Shown here in pieces: positions 27,017 to 36,333 of a DNA stretch of 64,000 nt; position 1 is the stretch's first letter, and each line of letters opens with the position of its first letter. The stretch lies in contig CALRWV020000001.1 of assembly GCA_943371965.1 (NCBI GenBank), forward strand, positions 62,001 through 126,000, read 5' to 3'. The DNA is from CALRWV02 sp943371965 (lineage in GTDB: Bacteria; Bacteroidota; JABWAT01). The position numbers and the translations under genes were made by a program. Under the pieces are notes generated by a model. It searched no databases and was not told where the DNA came from. It saw only the letters and a program-made list of their open reading frames with translations.

Positions 27017-28150
27017 ATGAAATATCCGATTCTTTTATTTGTTTGCATGACACTTGGAATTATGACTTCCAGATTTATATACAATAATGCAGATAATGAA
27101 CCAACAGTGTCCTCTCTTCCGATTTCAAAAATAAAATTACCCTCGGGTTTTAAAATTTCAGTATTTGCCGAAAATGTTAAAGACGCACGTTCCATGTCGA
27201 GAGGAACGAACGGAACTCTTTTTGTTGGATCTCGTGACAATGATAAAGTTTATGCATTGGTTGATCAAAACAATGATTTTGTTTCCGATAAAATTTATAC
27301 AGTCGCTTCAGGATTGAACAGTCCGAACGGAGTTGCTTTTAAAGACGGATCACTTTTCATTGGAGAAATTAACAGAATTTCCAGAATTGATAACATAGAA
27401 AAAAATCTTTTAAATCCTCCAAAGCCTGTTACAGTAAATGACTCATATCCTACAGATGGACATCATGGCTGGAAATTTATCCGGTTTGGTCCGGACGGAA
27501 AATTATATGTTCCGGTTGGAGCTCCCTGCAATATTTGTGATCCAAAAGAACCATATGCTTCGATTACTAGAATCAATGCTGATGGAACAGGTCGGGAAAT
27601 ATTTGCGAAGGGTATAAGAAATACAGTTGGGTTTGACTGGAACCCGAAAACCGGGGAATTGTGGTTCACCGATAACGGACGTGACTTGTTAGGCGATGAT
27701 CTTCCGTCAGATGAATTGAATTCTGCTCCGAAATCAGGAATGCATTTTGGATATCCTTACATTCACGGAAAATCAACTCTTGATCCTGAATTCGGTAAAG
27801 GGAAAAAACCGGAAAATTATACCCCTGCTGAATTTGAACTTGGGGCACATGTTGCCTCACTTGGGATGCGCTTCTATACCGGCAATCAGTTTCCGGCAGA
27901 ATACAGCAATCAGATATTTATTGCAGAACACGGATCATGGAACAGAAGTAAACGAAGTGGATACCGGATTGTAACTGTTAAAGTAGAGAACGGAAAAGCT
28001 GTCTCCTCAAAAATATTTGCATCAGGCTGGATGCAAAACGAAGAAGTATGGGGAAGACCGGTTGATATTGAAATTTTGCCTGATGGTTCAATTTTAGTTT
28101 CAGACGATTATGCAAATGCCATTTACAGGATCAGTTATGAAAAAAAATAA
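27017..28150 (+). CDS. PQQ-dependent soluble sugar dehydrogenase-like beta-propeller
   Basis: An exported six-bladed beta-propeller of the GDH-B/sorbosone dehydrogenase family, which oxidises sugars in the periplasm with PQQ. It has 377 residues. An N-terminal hydrophobic segment (ILLFVCMTLGIMTSRFI) is a signal peptide or anchor. Propeller motifs: LPSGFKISVFAENV, SPNGVAFKDGSLF, GHHGWKFIRFGPDGKLYVPV with the PQQ-site His, FAKGIRNTVGFDW, LWFTDNGRD with the calcium-site residues, FIAEHGSWNRS, and GSILVSDD near the end. No haem domain is fused. Members with a real sugar substrate are few, so activity is uncertain. Confidence 0.85.
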   Translation: MKYPILLFVCMTLGIMTSRFIYNNADNEPTVSSLPISKIKLPSGFKISVFAENVKDARSMSRGTNGTLFVGSRDNDKVYALVDQNNDFVSDKIYTVASGLNSPNGVAFKDGSLFIGEINRISRIDNIEKNLLNPPKPVTVNDSYPTDGHHGWKFIRFGPDGKLYVPVGAPCNICDPKEPYASITRINADGTGREIFAKGIRNTVGFDWNPKTGELWFTDNGRDLLGDDLPSDELNSAPKSGMHFGYPYIHGKSTLDPEFGKGKKPENYTPAEFELGAHVASLGMRFYTGNQFPAEYSNQIFIAEHGSWNRSKRSGYRIVTVKVENGKAVSSKIFASGWMQNEEVWGRPVDIEILPDGSILVSDDYANAIYRISYEKK

Positions 28151-28206
28151 AACATTCAAACTTATCTTGTTTGTCAAACCAATAATATTCTGATCAATTA
28201 TTTCCA

Positions 28207-30315
28207 ATGTCTCTAACCTACACAACCGATATTCAATTTATTCCCGGCATTGGTCCTGAACGGGCAAAAGCACTTCATACAATTAATATATTCACTGTCA
28301 GAAACCTGTTGGAACATTTTCCAAGAAAATATCTTGACCGTTCCCGTGTTGTTAAAATCGGGAATCTTCCAAAAGTTGAAGGTCATGTTACCGTTATTGG
28401 AAAAGTTATTAAATCTGACATGGTAAAAAATCGGGGTAAGGGAAAAGAACGCCTTTCGGTTGCATTACAGGATGAAACCGGTACAATGGAACTGATTTTC
28501 TTTCAGGGTATTCACTACATGAAAAAAGTTTTTGTTGAAGGCGAAAGCTTTGCTGTTTTTGGTGATCCACAGAGATTTGGTTACAAATATTCATTAGTTC
28601 ATCCTGAATATGATCACCTGCAGGTTGAAGATGGTGATTTGAATTTGATTAACACAGGCGGAATTGTTCCTTTGTATCCTTCATCAGATAATCTGAAACG
28701 TCTCGGTTTTGATTCGCGCGGTTTCAGAAGGGTTTTGTCAACAGTTTTGGAAAAACTTGACTGGTCAACAGTTCCCGAATCCATCCCATTTTTGCTGCGT
28801 GAAAAATATACTGTTTCAGATTATCCTGAATCTGTTAAGGTTATTCATCAGCCAAAAAATAATGCTGAATTGAACGCTGCAATTTACAGGTTGAAAATTG
28901 ATGAAATTTTATATTTTCATCTTCAACTCGCAATCAGGAAAATTCAATTCCAGAAAAATGAAAAGGGATTGAAATTTCTTTCCGAAGACAAATACACCAA
29001 ACAATTTTTCACCAATCTTCCTTTTAAACTGACTGAAGCACAGATAAATATTCTGCGTGATATTCGTCAGGATATTAGAAAAGAAAATCCGATGAACCGT
29101 TTGATTCAGGGCGATGTTGGAAGCGGGAAAACGGTAGTCGCAATTATGGCTATGCTGATGGCGGTTGACAACGGGTTTCAGGCAGCATTTATGGCACCGA
29201 CTGAAATTCTGGCAGAACAGCATTACAAAACGCTGGAGACCTATATCAAACCGTTAGGTCTTGAAATTGTACTTCTTACCGGAAGTTTGAAATCGGCTCA
29301 ACGAACAACTGGTTTGGGTATGATGCAATCAGGTCTCGCCCAAATTGCTGTAGGAACCCATGCTTTGATTGAAAATGAAGTTTATTTTCAGAAATTGGGA
29401 ATGGTTGTGATTGATGAACAGCACCGTTTTGGAGTTGTTCAACGGGCGAAACTCCGTCAGAAAGGACAATCACCGCACGTGCTGATTATGACAGCGACAC
29501 CAATTCCACGAACGCTTTCAATGACCATTTATGGTGACCTTGATGTTTCAAAAATGAATATGATGCCATTTGGAAGAATACCGATAACCACTAAACTTAT
29601 TTTTGACAAAGACCGTCCAAGATTGATAAAATTCCTGAAAGAAGAACTGCAGTCTAACAGACAAGTTTATTTTGTGTATCCTTTGGTTGAAGAATCTGAG
29701 AAATTGGATTTGAAAGCTGCAACCGATGCGTTTGAAGAAATTAAACGTGACTTTCCGGATTATAAAGTTGGACTTCTTCATGGCAGAATGAAATCAGATG
29801 AAAAAGATGATACGATGCGGAAGTTCAAAGCAAATGAAATTCAGATCATGGTTGCTACAACTGTAATTGAAGTTGGAGTTGATGTTCCGAATGCAACTGT
29901 TATGGTAATTGAACATGCAGAACGGTTTGGACTTTCACAGCTTCATCAATTGCGCGGAAGAGTTGGCCGTAGTTCAACACAAAGTTATTGTTTTCTTTTG
30001 GCATCGGTAAAAATCTCAACCGAAGCCAGACAGCGTCTTGATATTATGGTAGAAACAACAGACGGATTTCGGATTGCAGAAGAAGATATGAAAATCAGGG
30101 GAACCGGTGATATTTATGGAACACGACAATCCGGTTTGCCGGATTTGAAGTTGCTCGATCTTGTTGAAGATTTTGATGTTGTTTCCAAAGCAAAAGACAT
30201 TGCTGTGGAAATTGTAAATGACGATCCGCATTTGAGAAAACCTGAACACAAAATATTGCGGAATAAAATTCTATCTGAAGAAAATAAACTTTTTCTGTAC
30301 AATGAAGTTGGTTAA
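28207..30315 (+). CDS. recG: ATP-dependent DNA helicase RecG
   Basis: Reverses stalled forks and processes recombination intermediates. It has 702 residues: an N-terminal wedge OB-fold domain (about 60-160), the helicase core with Walker A QGDVGSGKTVVAIMA, the DEQH box (VVIDEQHRFGVVQR), TATPIPRTLSMT, and the second RecA lobe with TTVIEVGVDVPNATVM and QLRGRVGRSSTQSYCFL. The TRG-type C-terminal motif (GTGDIYGTRQSGLP) is present. The N-terminal 60 residues include a helix-hairpin-helix-like PGIGPERAKAL. The gene stands alone between gaps of about 56 and 120 bp. Confidence 0.97.
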   Translation: MSLTYTTDIQFIPGIGPERAKALHTINIFTVRNLLEHFPRKYLDRSRVVKIGNLPKVEGHVTVIGKVIKSDMVKNRGKGKERLSVALQDETGTMELIFFQGIHYMKKVFVEGESFAVFGDPQRFGYKYSLVHPEYDHLQVEDGDLNLINTGGIVPLYPSSDNLKRLGFDSRGFRRVLSTVLEKLDWSTVPESIPFLLREKYTVSDYPESVKVIHQPKNNAELNAAIYRLKIDEILYFHLQLAIRKIQFQKNEKGLKFLSEDKYTKQFFTNLPFKLTEAQINILRDIRQDIRKENPMNRLIQGDVGSGKTVVAIMAMLMAVDNGFQAAFMAPTEILAEQHYKTLETYIKPLGLEIVLLTGSLKSAQRTTGLGMMQSGLAQIAVGTHALIENEVYFQKLGMVVIDEQHRFGVVQRAKLRQKGQSPHVLIMTATPIPRTLSMTIYGDLDVSKMNMMPFGRIPITTKLIFDKDRPRLIKFLKEELQSNRQVYFVYPLVEESEKLDLKAATDAFEEIKRDFPDYKVGLLHGRMKSDEKDDTMRKFKANEIQIMVATTVIEVGVDVPNATVMVIEHAERFGLSQLHQLRGRVGRSSTQSYCFLLASVKISTEARQRLDIMVETTDGFRIAEEDMKIRGTGDIYGTRQSGLPDLKLLDLVEDFDVVSKAKDIAVEIVNDDPHLRKPEHKILRNKILSEENKLFLYNEVG

Positions 30316-30361
30316 AGGAATGATTAATTATTAATGAGTAATGATTGATTATAAACTTGGC

Positions 30362-30402
30362 TGTCATTGCGATTTTTTGTAATCAAAGAAGAAGCAATCT
30401 CT
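30362..30402. repeat. TCATTGCGA ... GAAGCAATCTC dispersed-repeat copy
   Basis: TGTCATTGCGA followed after 18 bases by AGAAGCAATCTC, with ATTGC and GCAAT as inverted ends. It resembles a REP-like intergenic element that I know in variants from many Bacteroidota and other genomes. The 120-bp gap between recG and the next gene also holds an AATGATTAAT-type string (30316-30355) and no gene. Confidence 0.5.
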
Positions 30403-30435
30403 GAATTTCAAACAAAAACAAAACATCAGGTATAA

Positions 30436-31890
30436 ATGAAAAAAGACTACCAACATATTCTGATCGGAATTTCAGTTCTGCTTTATTTTATTCAGGTTTT
30501 TCTTGAATCACTTTCCGTATTGCCTCAATCTGATTTTAAAATTCTTGTTCTTTCCTTTACTCCTGAATTTGCCTATCAATCTGTTTTAGAACTTCCGGTC
30601 TGGTTGGCTTCTTTATTTATTCATAACCAAATTTTATCACCTGTTGTTTTTCTGAAAATAGTAAAAGCAATTCTTTTGTTTTCAGATTTGTTTCTGATTG
30701 TCTGGTTTATTCAGCGGTCAACAAAAAATCAAGTTTTAGCTTTTTCCACAGTATTGGTTTTACAGTTGGTGTTTATTTTCAACAATTCAACTTTTCAGTT
30801 TTTGCTCATTTTACTGTTCCTGATTCCTTCAGTGTATTTATTTTTCGATGCAACTTTCAGTGAAAAAACTGGATTGAATGAAAAAAGAAAACTGGTTTTG
30901 TCTTCCATTTTTTTCGGATTTACATTTCTGATTCATCCTGTTTCATTTATTTTATTTGTTCTTCTGTTTGGAAGTCTTCTGTTCAGCAAACAATTTAATC
31001 GTCTCACTGAAACTTATCTCACTTTTATTATATTATTTATTTTTCTGTCACCGAAAATTTTGTGGGAAATTCAGAATCAGTCAAAAGTTCAATGTTCGAG
31101 ATTTATTTATACTGATACAGTTCATGAATCCATTCCTTCAGGATTTGTGATTGTAGATGACCGTTTTAAAAATTGGGATCACTTGTATTTTTCTTCGGTT
31201 GGAAAAGAAATTCAATTCAGTTTGCTTTCTTCGTTTGAAAACAGAAATGTTTTTTTATGGGAGCACCGAAAAGATATTCAGAAACCGCTTTATTTTACCT
31301 TTTCAACTCCAAACCAGGATTTTGGTTTTACTCCTATCAGCAGCGGTTTTGAACATGAACCCAGAATTATGAATTCTGATGAAGACCTGTTTTTTTCAAT
31401 CAACAGCAATTTTCAAAAACCTTGGTTGTATTGGGTCAGCGGTTTCTTTTTCTGGTTGGGTCAATGGGGAGTTTTTGTTTTGGTTCCATTGATATTATTT
31501 TTCACAAAAACGGATATGAAATCTTTTGGAACTGAATTGGGAAAATATGTTGTTCTGATTTTAGTTTCGGCGCTGGTTATAAATCTTATTAAAAACGGAG
31601 TTCTGAGACCACGCCCTTTAAGTGAATTCGGTAATCAGGTTTGGATTTGGTTTACACCTGTTACCCAACGGTCATTTCCATCCGGAGATTCCCAGGCTGT
31701 TTTTACCATGCTTGTTCCATTATTGTGGCTTCGTCCAAAATTAAAATGGCTGATTTTACTTGCTCCCTTTGCTGCACTCAACAGAATTATTGTTGGAGCA
31801 CATTTCCCGTTTGATGTATTGGTTGGATCACTTATTGGAATTTCCACTGCGTGGATGGCAAAACTGTGGTTGTGGGAAAAATCCGAATAA
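30436..31890 (+). CDS. membrane protein with C-terminal PAP2 phosphatase domain
   Basis: It has 484 residues. The N-terminal 200 residues hold several membrane helices with a few short loops, of the style of a polyprenol-sugar glycosyltransferase but without recognisable catalytic acids. A soluble stretch (about 205-325) follows, then a PAP2 domain with membrane helices. PAP2 signature: K386-x6-R393-P394 (KNGVLRPRP), P415-S-G-D418 where the family has PSGH, and R450-x5-H456-x3-D460. The PSGD change removes the usual general-acid His, while the phosphate-binding and nucleophile residues remain. A lipid diphosphate or phosphatidyl-lipid phosphatase role is plausible; activity needs testing. Confidence 0.75.
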   Translation: MKKDYQHILIGISVLLYFIQVFLESLSVLPQSDFKILVLSFTPEFAYQSVLELPVWLASLFIHNQILSPVVFLKIVKAILLFSDLFLIVWFIQRSTKNQVLAFSTVLVLQLVFIFNNSTFQFLLILLFLIPSVYLFFDATFSEKTGLNEKRKLVLSSIFFGFTFLIHPVSFILFVLLFGSLLFSKQFNRLTETYLTFIILFIFLSPKILWEIQNQSKVQCSRFIYTDTVHESIPSGFVIVDDRFKNWDHLYFSSVGKEIQFSLLSSFENRNVFLWEHRKDIQKPLYFTFSTPNQDFGFTPISSGFEHEPRIMNSDEDLFFSINSNFQKPWLYWVSGFFFWLGQWGVFVLVPLILFFTKTDMKSFGTELGKYVVLILVSALVINLIKNGVLRPRPLSEFGNQVWIWFTPVTQRSFPSGDSQAVFTMLVPLLWLRPKLKWLILLAPFAALNRIIVGAHFPFDVLVGSLIGISTAWMAKLWLWEKSE

Positions 31891-31903
31891 ACCTGCTTTC
31901 TGA

Positions 31904-31935
31904 TTTCAATTTTAATCCTGATTTTTCTATTTTTG
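31904..31935 (+). promoter_or_regulatory. candidate promoter for recN giving a leaderless message
   Basis: TTTC (31904-31907), a 20-base spacer and TATTTTTG (31928-31935), a full -7 match ending only four bases before the recN ATG. Transcription would begin at or next to the A of the ATG. Confidence 0.45.
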
Positions 31936-31939
31936 AACC

Positions 31940-33646
31940 ATGTTAAAACGACTTTATATTCAAAATTTTGCCATCATTTCAGAACTCGAACTCGAATTTG
32001 AATCAAAACTGAACATCCTGACCGGAGAAACCGGTGCCGGAAAATCAATTCTTCTCGGCGCAATCAGTTTGCTTCTGGGTGACCGTGCTTCAACGGAATC
32101 AATCCGTCACGGATTTGACCGTGCTGTTGTTGAAGGTTCCTTTCAAATCAATTCACTTCATCCATTCAAAACAATTTTTGACGAATTTCAGCTTGAAATT
32201 TCTGATTCAATATTCAACATCCGCCGCGAAATAACGGTTAAAGGTCAAAACCGGATTTTTTTGAATGATCAGTTAATTACACTTCAGGTTTTAAAACTAA
32301 TTGGTGATCAGCTTGTTGATCTTCACGGACAGCATGAACATCAATCACTTCTCAATCCGCAACTGCAGCTTTCATTCTTGGATCAGTTCTGCAATCATCC
32401 TGATTTGCTCAGGAAATTTGAAAATACCCGTCTGGAATATGAAGCGCTTCAAAAACAACTACGCAGTCTGGAATATAAACGCACAACTCTTCTTGAAAAA
32501 AAGGAATTGTTTGAGTTTCAGTTGAAGGAAATCAAGGAAGTAAATCCTTCAGTGGATGAAGATTCTGTTTTGGAAAATGAACTTTCCGTTTTGGAGAATG
32601 CAGAATTTCTGTACCAGACTTCGGGTGCAGTTGCTTATTCCATTCAGGGAAATGAAGAAGCCAATATTTATCATCAGCTTATTGATCTGAAAAAGAAAAT
32701 CGATGAACTGGCCAAACTGGATAAAACAGTTTCGGATTATGCGAAGGAAATGGAAGCTGCAGTAATTTCAATAAAGGAAATTGCTCGTTTTCTTGAAGAT
32801 TATTCACAGAAAATCACCGTCGATCCTGAAAAATTATTTGTGGTAAAAACACGTTTGGATGGCATTAACCGGCTGAAGAAAAAATATGGGCCATCGCTTG
32901 AAAATGTTCTGAAAACTAAAACAGAACTCGAATCATCCCTTTCAACCGATTTGAATGTTGATGAACAAATTGAAGCGGTGAAAACGCAAATAAGGCAAAT
33001 TGAACAAACAGTAAATAAATTGGGAAATGAACTTTCTGAAAAACGTAAAAAGGGAAGCAAGGCTCTTGTTTCGATGATTATTACTCATTTATCAGATTTG
33101 GGAATGGCACAGTCAAAATTTGAAATCAGATTTGGTGTGAAAGAAAATGCTAAATCTTCTTTTTCGGTTGAAAGCAAAAAAGCCGAATTGCTTCCCGATG
33201 GATTTGACGTGATTGAATTTTTCATCAGCACGAATGCAGGTGAGCCCGTAAAACCTCTTGCGAAAATTGCTTCTGGCGGTGAAATTTCAAGAATCATGTT
33301 GGCAATTAAAGCATCAACTGCAACCATCGGCGGAGTTGGTGTTCTTATTTTTGATGAAATTGATACCGGCGTCAGCGGGAAAATTGCTTTTTCTGTCGGT
33401 AAATTGTTGACAAAACTTTCCGAACATCATCAGGTATTTGTCATTACCCATTTGCCTCAGGTTGCTTCCATTCCCGGCGATCATTTTCAGGTTTCCAAAC
33501 ATGTGGTTAATAATCACACCGAAACGACTGTCAAAAAATTGTCAGAAAATCACCGTATCGAGGAAGTAGCCAAATTGCTTTCAGGTGAAAAAGTGACCGA
33601 TGTTTCCAAAACACAGGCTGAAGAACTTTTGGCTTTGGAACGGTAG
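31940..33646 (+). CDS. recN: DNA repair protein RecN
   Basis: An SMC-like ATPase used in double-strand break repair. It has 568 residues: the N-terminal ABC head with Walker A LTGETGAGKSILLGAI, a coiled-coil arm pair (about 160-380), and the C-terminal head with signature KIASGGEISRIMLAIK and Walker B VLIFDEIDTGVSG. The D-loop VFVITHLPQVAS and the end-of-head HH motif follow. The downstream nuclease gene starts 22 nt after its stop. Confidence 0.97.
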   Translation: MLKRLYIQNFAIISELELEFESKLNILTGETGAGKSILLGAISLLLGDRASTESIRHGFDRAVVEGSFQINSLHPFKTIFDEFQLEISDSIFNIRREITVKGQNRIFLNDQLITLQVLKLIGDQLVDLHGQHEHQSLLNPQLQLSFLDQFCNHPDLLRKFENTRLEYEALQKQLRSLEYKRTTLLEKKELFEFQLKEIKEVNPSVDEDSVLENELSVLENAEFLYQTSGAVAYSIQGNEEANIYHQLIDLKKKIDELAKLDKTVSDYAKEMEAAVISIKEIARFLEDYSQKITVDPEKLFVVKTRLDGINRLKKKYGPSLENVLKTKTELESSLSTDLNVDEQIEAVKTQIRQIEQTVNKLGNELSEKRKKGSKALVSMIITHLSDLGMAQSKFEIRFGVKENAKSSFSVESKKAELLPDGFDVIEFFISTNAGEPVKPLAKIASGGEISRIMLAIKASTATIGGVGVLIFDEIDTGVSGKIAFSVGKLLTKLSEHHQVFVITHLPQVASIPGDHFQVSKHVVNNHTETTVKKLSENHRIEEVAKLLSGEKVTDVSKTQAEELLALER

Positions 33647-33668
33647 AAAATTATCCATCAATAAAATC

Positions 33669-34805
33669 ATGACTCCCAAAAAAGAAATCAACACATTATT
33701 TTCTGATGTAAGAACTGTTTTATCACAGGCAAGAAACAATGCGTACAATGCAGTTAACTCTGCGATGGTTCATGCTTACTGGGAAATTGGAAGACTAATT
33801 GTTGAAAATGAACAAAAAGGGAAAAAACGTGCTGATTATGGTGAGGAAACTTTGAAAAATCTTTCAATTCAGCTCTCAACTGAATTCGGTAAGGGGTTTT
33901 CATATCCAAATCTTAAAAACTTCCGGAAATTTTTTCTGACTTATCCTGAAGGTGGAAAAGGCTACACAGTGCGTAGCCTTTCAGAAAACAACAAGCAGAC
34001 TTCCAACTCAATTGGCTACACACTGTGTAGCCAATTGAGTTGGAGTCATAACCGATTGATAATGCGGGTTGAAAATGAAAAAGCGCGTTTATATTATTTG
34101 AAAGAGTCTTTATCAAATAATTGGTCAGTTAGAGAGCTGGAACGAAACATCAGCACTTCATATTTTGAACGAATTCTTTCTTCCAAAAAAACTGCGGGAA
34201 AAGCTACAAAAAAAACCGAAATCGAAAGCTATATTCCTTCAGATTTTATCAAAGATCCGTATGTTTTTGAATTCCTGAATATTCATCAACCACTTGAATT
34301 CAATGAAAAAGAAATTGAAACTTCCCTGATAAATCATCTGGAAAAGTTGTTGATGGAATTGGGAAAAGGCTTTTCATTTGTTGGAAGGCAATTCAGAATC
34401 AGCACAGAAACAAGTCATTTTTATATTGATCTGGTTTTCTATAATTATATTCTGAAATGCTTTGTGTTATTTGATTTGAAGACCGAAAAACTAAGCCATC
34501 AGGATATTGGACAGATGGATATGTATGTCAGGTTGTTTGATGATTTGCAGAAACAGGAAAATGATAATCCGACAATAGGGGTAATTCTCTGTACCGATAA
34601 AGATGAAACTGTTGTAAAATATTCAGTGTTGAAAGAAAACAGGAAATTGTTTGCAACCCAATATCAAATGTATCTGCCGACCGAAAAACAATTGGCCGAA
34701 TGGATTGAAAAAGACCGTGCGATTATTGAAGAAAAACTGAATAAGAAAATTAAAATCCGGAAATCAGCAAATACCACCGGTAAACCGCTAAAAGCCAAGA
34801 AGTAA
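33669..34805 (+). CDS. YhcG/DUF1016-family PD-(D/E)XK nuclease-like protein
   Basis: It has 378 residues: an N-terminal DUF1016 helical domain (about 1-150, with NSAMVHAYWEIGRLIVE, FGKGFSYPNLKNFRKF and LSWSHNRLIMRVE) and a C-terminal DUF1016 nuclease domain (about 195-345) with HFYIDLVFYNYILKCFVLFDLK, the last part holding the D-x-K of the PD-(D/E)XK fold. Cellular role unknown; family members often sit in mobile or restriction-modification clusters. I start at ATG 33669; an upstream TTG would overlap recN. Its oddity is a linker with two in-frame palindromes (see findings). cysS follows after 4 nt. Confidence 0.85.
   Translation: MTPKKEINTLFSDVRTVLSQARNNAYNAVNSAMVHAYWEIGRLIVENEQKGKKRADYGEETLKNLSIQLSTEFGKGFSYPNLKNFRKFFLTYPEGGKGYTVRSLSENNKQTSNSIGYTLCSQLSWSHNRLIMRVENEKARLYYLKESLSNNWSVRELERNISTSYFERILSSKKTAGKATKKTEIESYIPSDFIKDPYVFEFLNIHQPLEFNEKEIETSLINHLEKLLMELGKGFSFVGRQFRISTETSHFYIDLVFYNYILKCFVLFDLKTEKLSHQDIGQMDMYVRLFDDLQKQENDNPTIGVILCTDKDETVVKYSVLKENRKLFATQYQMYLPTEKQLAEWIEKDRAIIEEKLNKKIKIRKSANTTGKPLKAKK
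33957..33981. repeat. in-frame inverted repeat, first copy, in the YhcG gene
   Basis: Arms AAAGGCTAC (33957-33965) and GTAGCCTTT (33973-33981) around ACAGTGC. It encodes GYTVRSL. The core GGCTACAC starts exactly 54 nt before the same core of the second copy, hence in the same frame. Confidence 0.85.
34003..34043. repeat. 41-bp perfect palindrome, second copy, in the YhcG gene
   Basis: Arms of 20 bases, beginning CCAACTCAATTGGCTACACA at 34003 and its exact reverse complement at 34024-34043, with one base (C, 34023) between. It encodes the IGYTLCSQLSW part of the linker. As DNA it can form a cruciform; as RNA it forms a long hairpin. Confidence 0.95.
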
Positions 34806-34809
34806 AACC

Positions 34810-36240
34810 ATGTCAAAATTACACGTTTACAATACCCTAACACGTCAACTTGAAGAATATGTCCCGATCGATCTGTCGCAAACCAAAATGTATGTTTGCG
34901 GACCTACAGTTTACGGCGATCCGCATTTGGGGCATGCTAAATCGTACATCAGTTTTGATATTATTTTCCGTTGGCTGCTTGAATCGGGTTACAATCCATT
35001 TTACGTCCAGAATATTACTGATGTTGGTCACCTGTTAGGCGATGACAATGAAGGTGAAGACCGGATCCTGAAAAAATCACGTGAATCAAAAATCAATCCA
35101 ATGGCTGTTGCTGAAAGTTACACAAAATCCTATTTTGATGATATGGATATTCTGAATGTTTTGCGTCCGCATATTTCTCCGAGAGCAACCGGACACATTC
35201 CTGAACAGATTGAAATTATAGAAGATCTTGTAAAAAAAGGTTATGCTTATGAATCAAAAGGATCAGTTTATTTTGATGTTTTGAAATTCAAAGAATATGG
35301 AAAACTATCAGGTAAAAAACTGGATGATTTGGTTGCAGGAGCGAGAATTGAAGTAAATTCTGAAAAAAGAAATGCCTCCGATTTTGCTTTATGGAAAAAA
35401 GCAGAACCAAATCATATCATGCACTGGAAATCTCCTTGGAGTGTTGGTTTTCCAGGTTGGCATATTGAATGTTCAGCCATGTCAATGAAATATCTTGGAG
35501 AGTCTTTTGATATTCATGGCGGCGGTTTGGAAAATCAGTTTCCGCATCATGAATGTGAAATTGCGCAATCGGAAGCACACACCGGAAAACGGTTTGTAAA
35601 ATATTGGCTTCACAATAATATGGTGACCGTCAATGGTGTTAAGATGGGAAAATCACTGGGTAATTTTACAACAGTAAAAGATCTGGTTAAAAAATATGAC
35701 CCGATGGTAATCCGGTTTTTCATTTTAAACTCACATTACCGCTCACCAATTGATTTTTCTGACAATGCATTGGATGCAGCAAAAACCGGTTTTGAAAGAT
35801 TGCAGAATACCGTCAGAACCATTTTGAACAGCAAAGTTGAATCTGCCGAAATAACCAATGTGATAATCAATTCATGGTTGACTGAATTTACTGAATCCAT
35901 GAATGACGATTTCAACACGCCAAGAGCTTTGGCGGTTTTATTTAATTCGTTTAAAACGATAAATGGTGACCCTGCGTTTCTGGTTGATTTTATGCCGCAA
36001 ATCATAACTTTTTTTAACAAGACTTTTGTGAAAGTTCTCGGTCTTGATTCCGCCAAAGTTTCAGGTAAGGGATTAGATAAAGAAATGGACGGCGCTATGA
36101 AACTGATCATCGATTTGAGACAGGAATTCAGAAAAGAAAGAAATTGGCCTAAATCTGATTTTATCCGTGACCGATTGGCAGAAGCCGGTCTCGTTATTGA
36201 GGATGGAAAAGATGGTTCTGTCTGGAAAATCAAATCCTGA
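34810..36240 (+). CDS. cysS: cysteinyl-tRNA synthetase
   Basis: Charges tRNA-Cys. It has 476 residues: a class I core with zinc-binding Cys in MYVCGPTVYGDPHLGHAKS (HIGH variant HLGH), further ligands in HIECSAMSMKYLG and FPHHECE, and KMGKSLGN in place of KMSKS. The C-terminal helical DALR-like anticodon region (about 310-475) is intact. The KMGKS change leaves both lysines, so the enzyme should be active. A hairpin lies directly after the stop. Confidence 0.97.
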   Translation: MSKLHVYNTLTRQLEEYVPIDLSQTKMYVCGPTVYGDPHLGHAKSYISFDIIFRWLLESGYNPFYVQNITDVGHLLGDDNEGEDRILKKSRESKINPMAVAESYTKSYFDDMDILNVLRPHISPRATGHIPEQIEIIEDLVKKGYAYESKGSVYFDVLKFKEYGKLSGKKLDDLVAGARIEVNSEKRNASDFALWKKAEPNHIMHWKSPWSVGFPGWHIECSAMSMKYLGESFDIHGGGLENQFPHHECEIAQSEAHTGKRFVKYWLHNNMVTVNGVKMGKSLGNFTTVKDLVKKYDPMVIRFFILNSHYRSPIDFSDNALDAAKTGFERLQNTVRTILNSKVESAEITNVIINSWLTEFTESMNDDFNTPRALAVLFNSFKTINGDPAFLVDFMPQIITFFNKTFVKVLGLDSAKVSGKGLDKEMDGAMKLIIDLRQEFRKERNWPKSDFIRDRLAEAGLVIEDGKDGSVWKIKS

Positions 36241-36241
36241 A

Positions 36242-36284
36242 AATTTAAGCGGATGAAGTTTTCTGGATTTTATCCGCTCAAATT
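36242..36284 (+). terminator. hairpin after cysS, possible terminator
   Basis: Arms AATTT-A-AGCGGAT (36242-36254) and ATCCGCT-C-AAATT (36272-36284), one mismatch, 17-base loop. No T run follows, so intrinsic termination would be weak. The rest of the 161-bp gap to the next gene holds a promoter. Confidence 0.35.
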
Positions 36285-36333
36285 CCGATCATCAAAAATT
36301 AATTATAATTACCGCTTCCACAATCCTTCCAAC

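Noticed and set aside
34810..36240. Loss of function of cysS because of KMGKS
   Set aside because: Both lysines of the signature remain and all other motifs are intact; Ser to Gly at this position is tolerated in class I enzymes.
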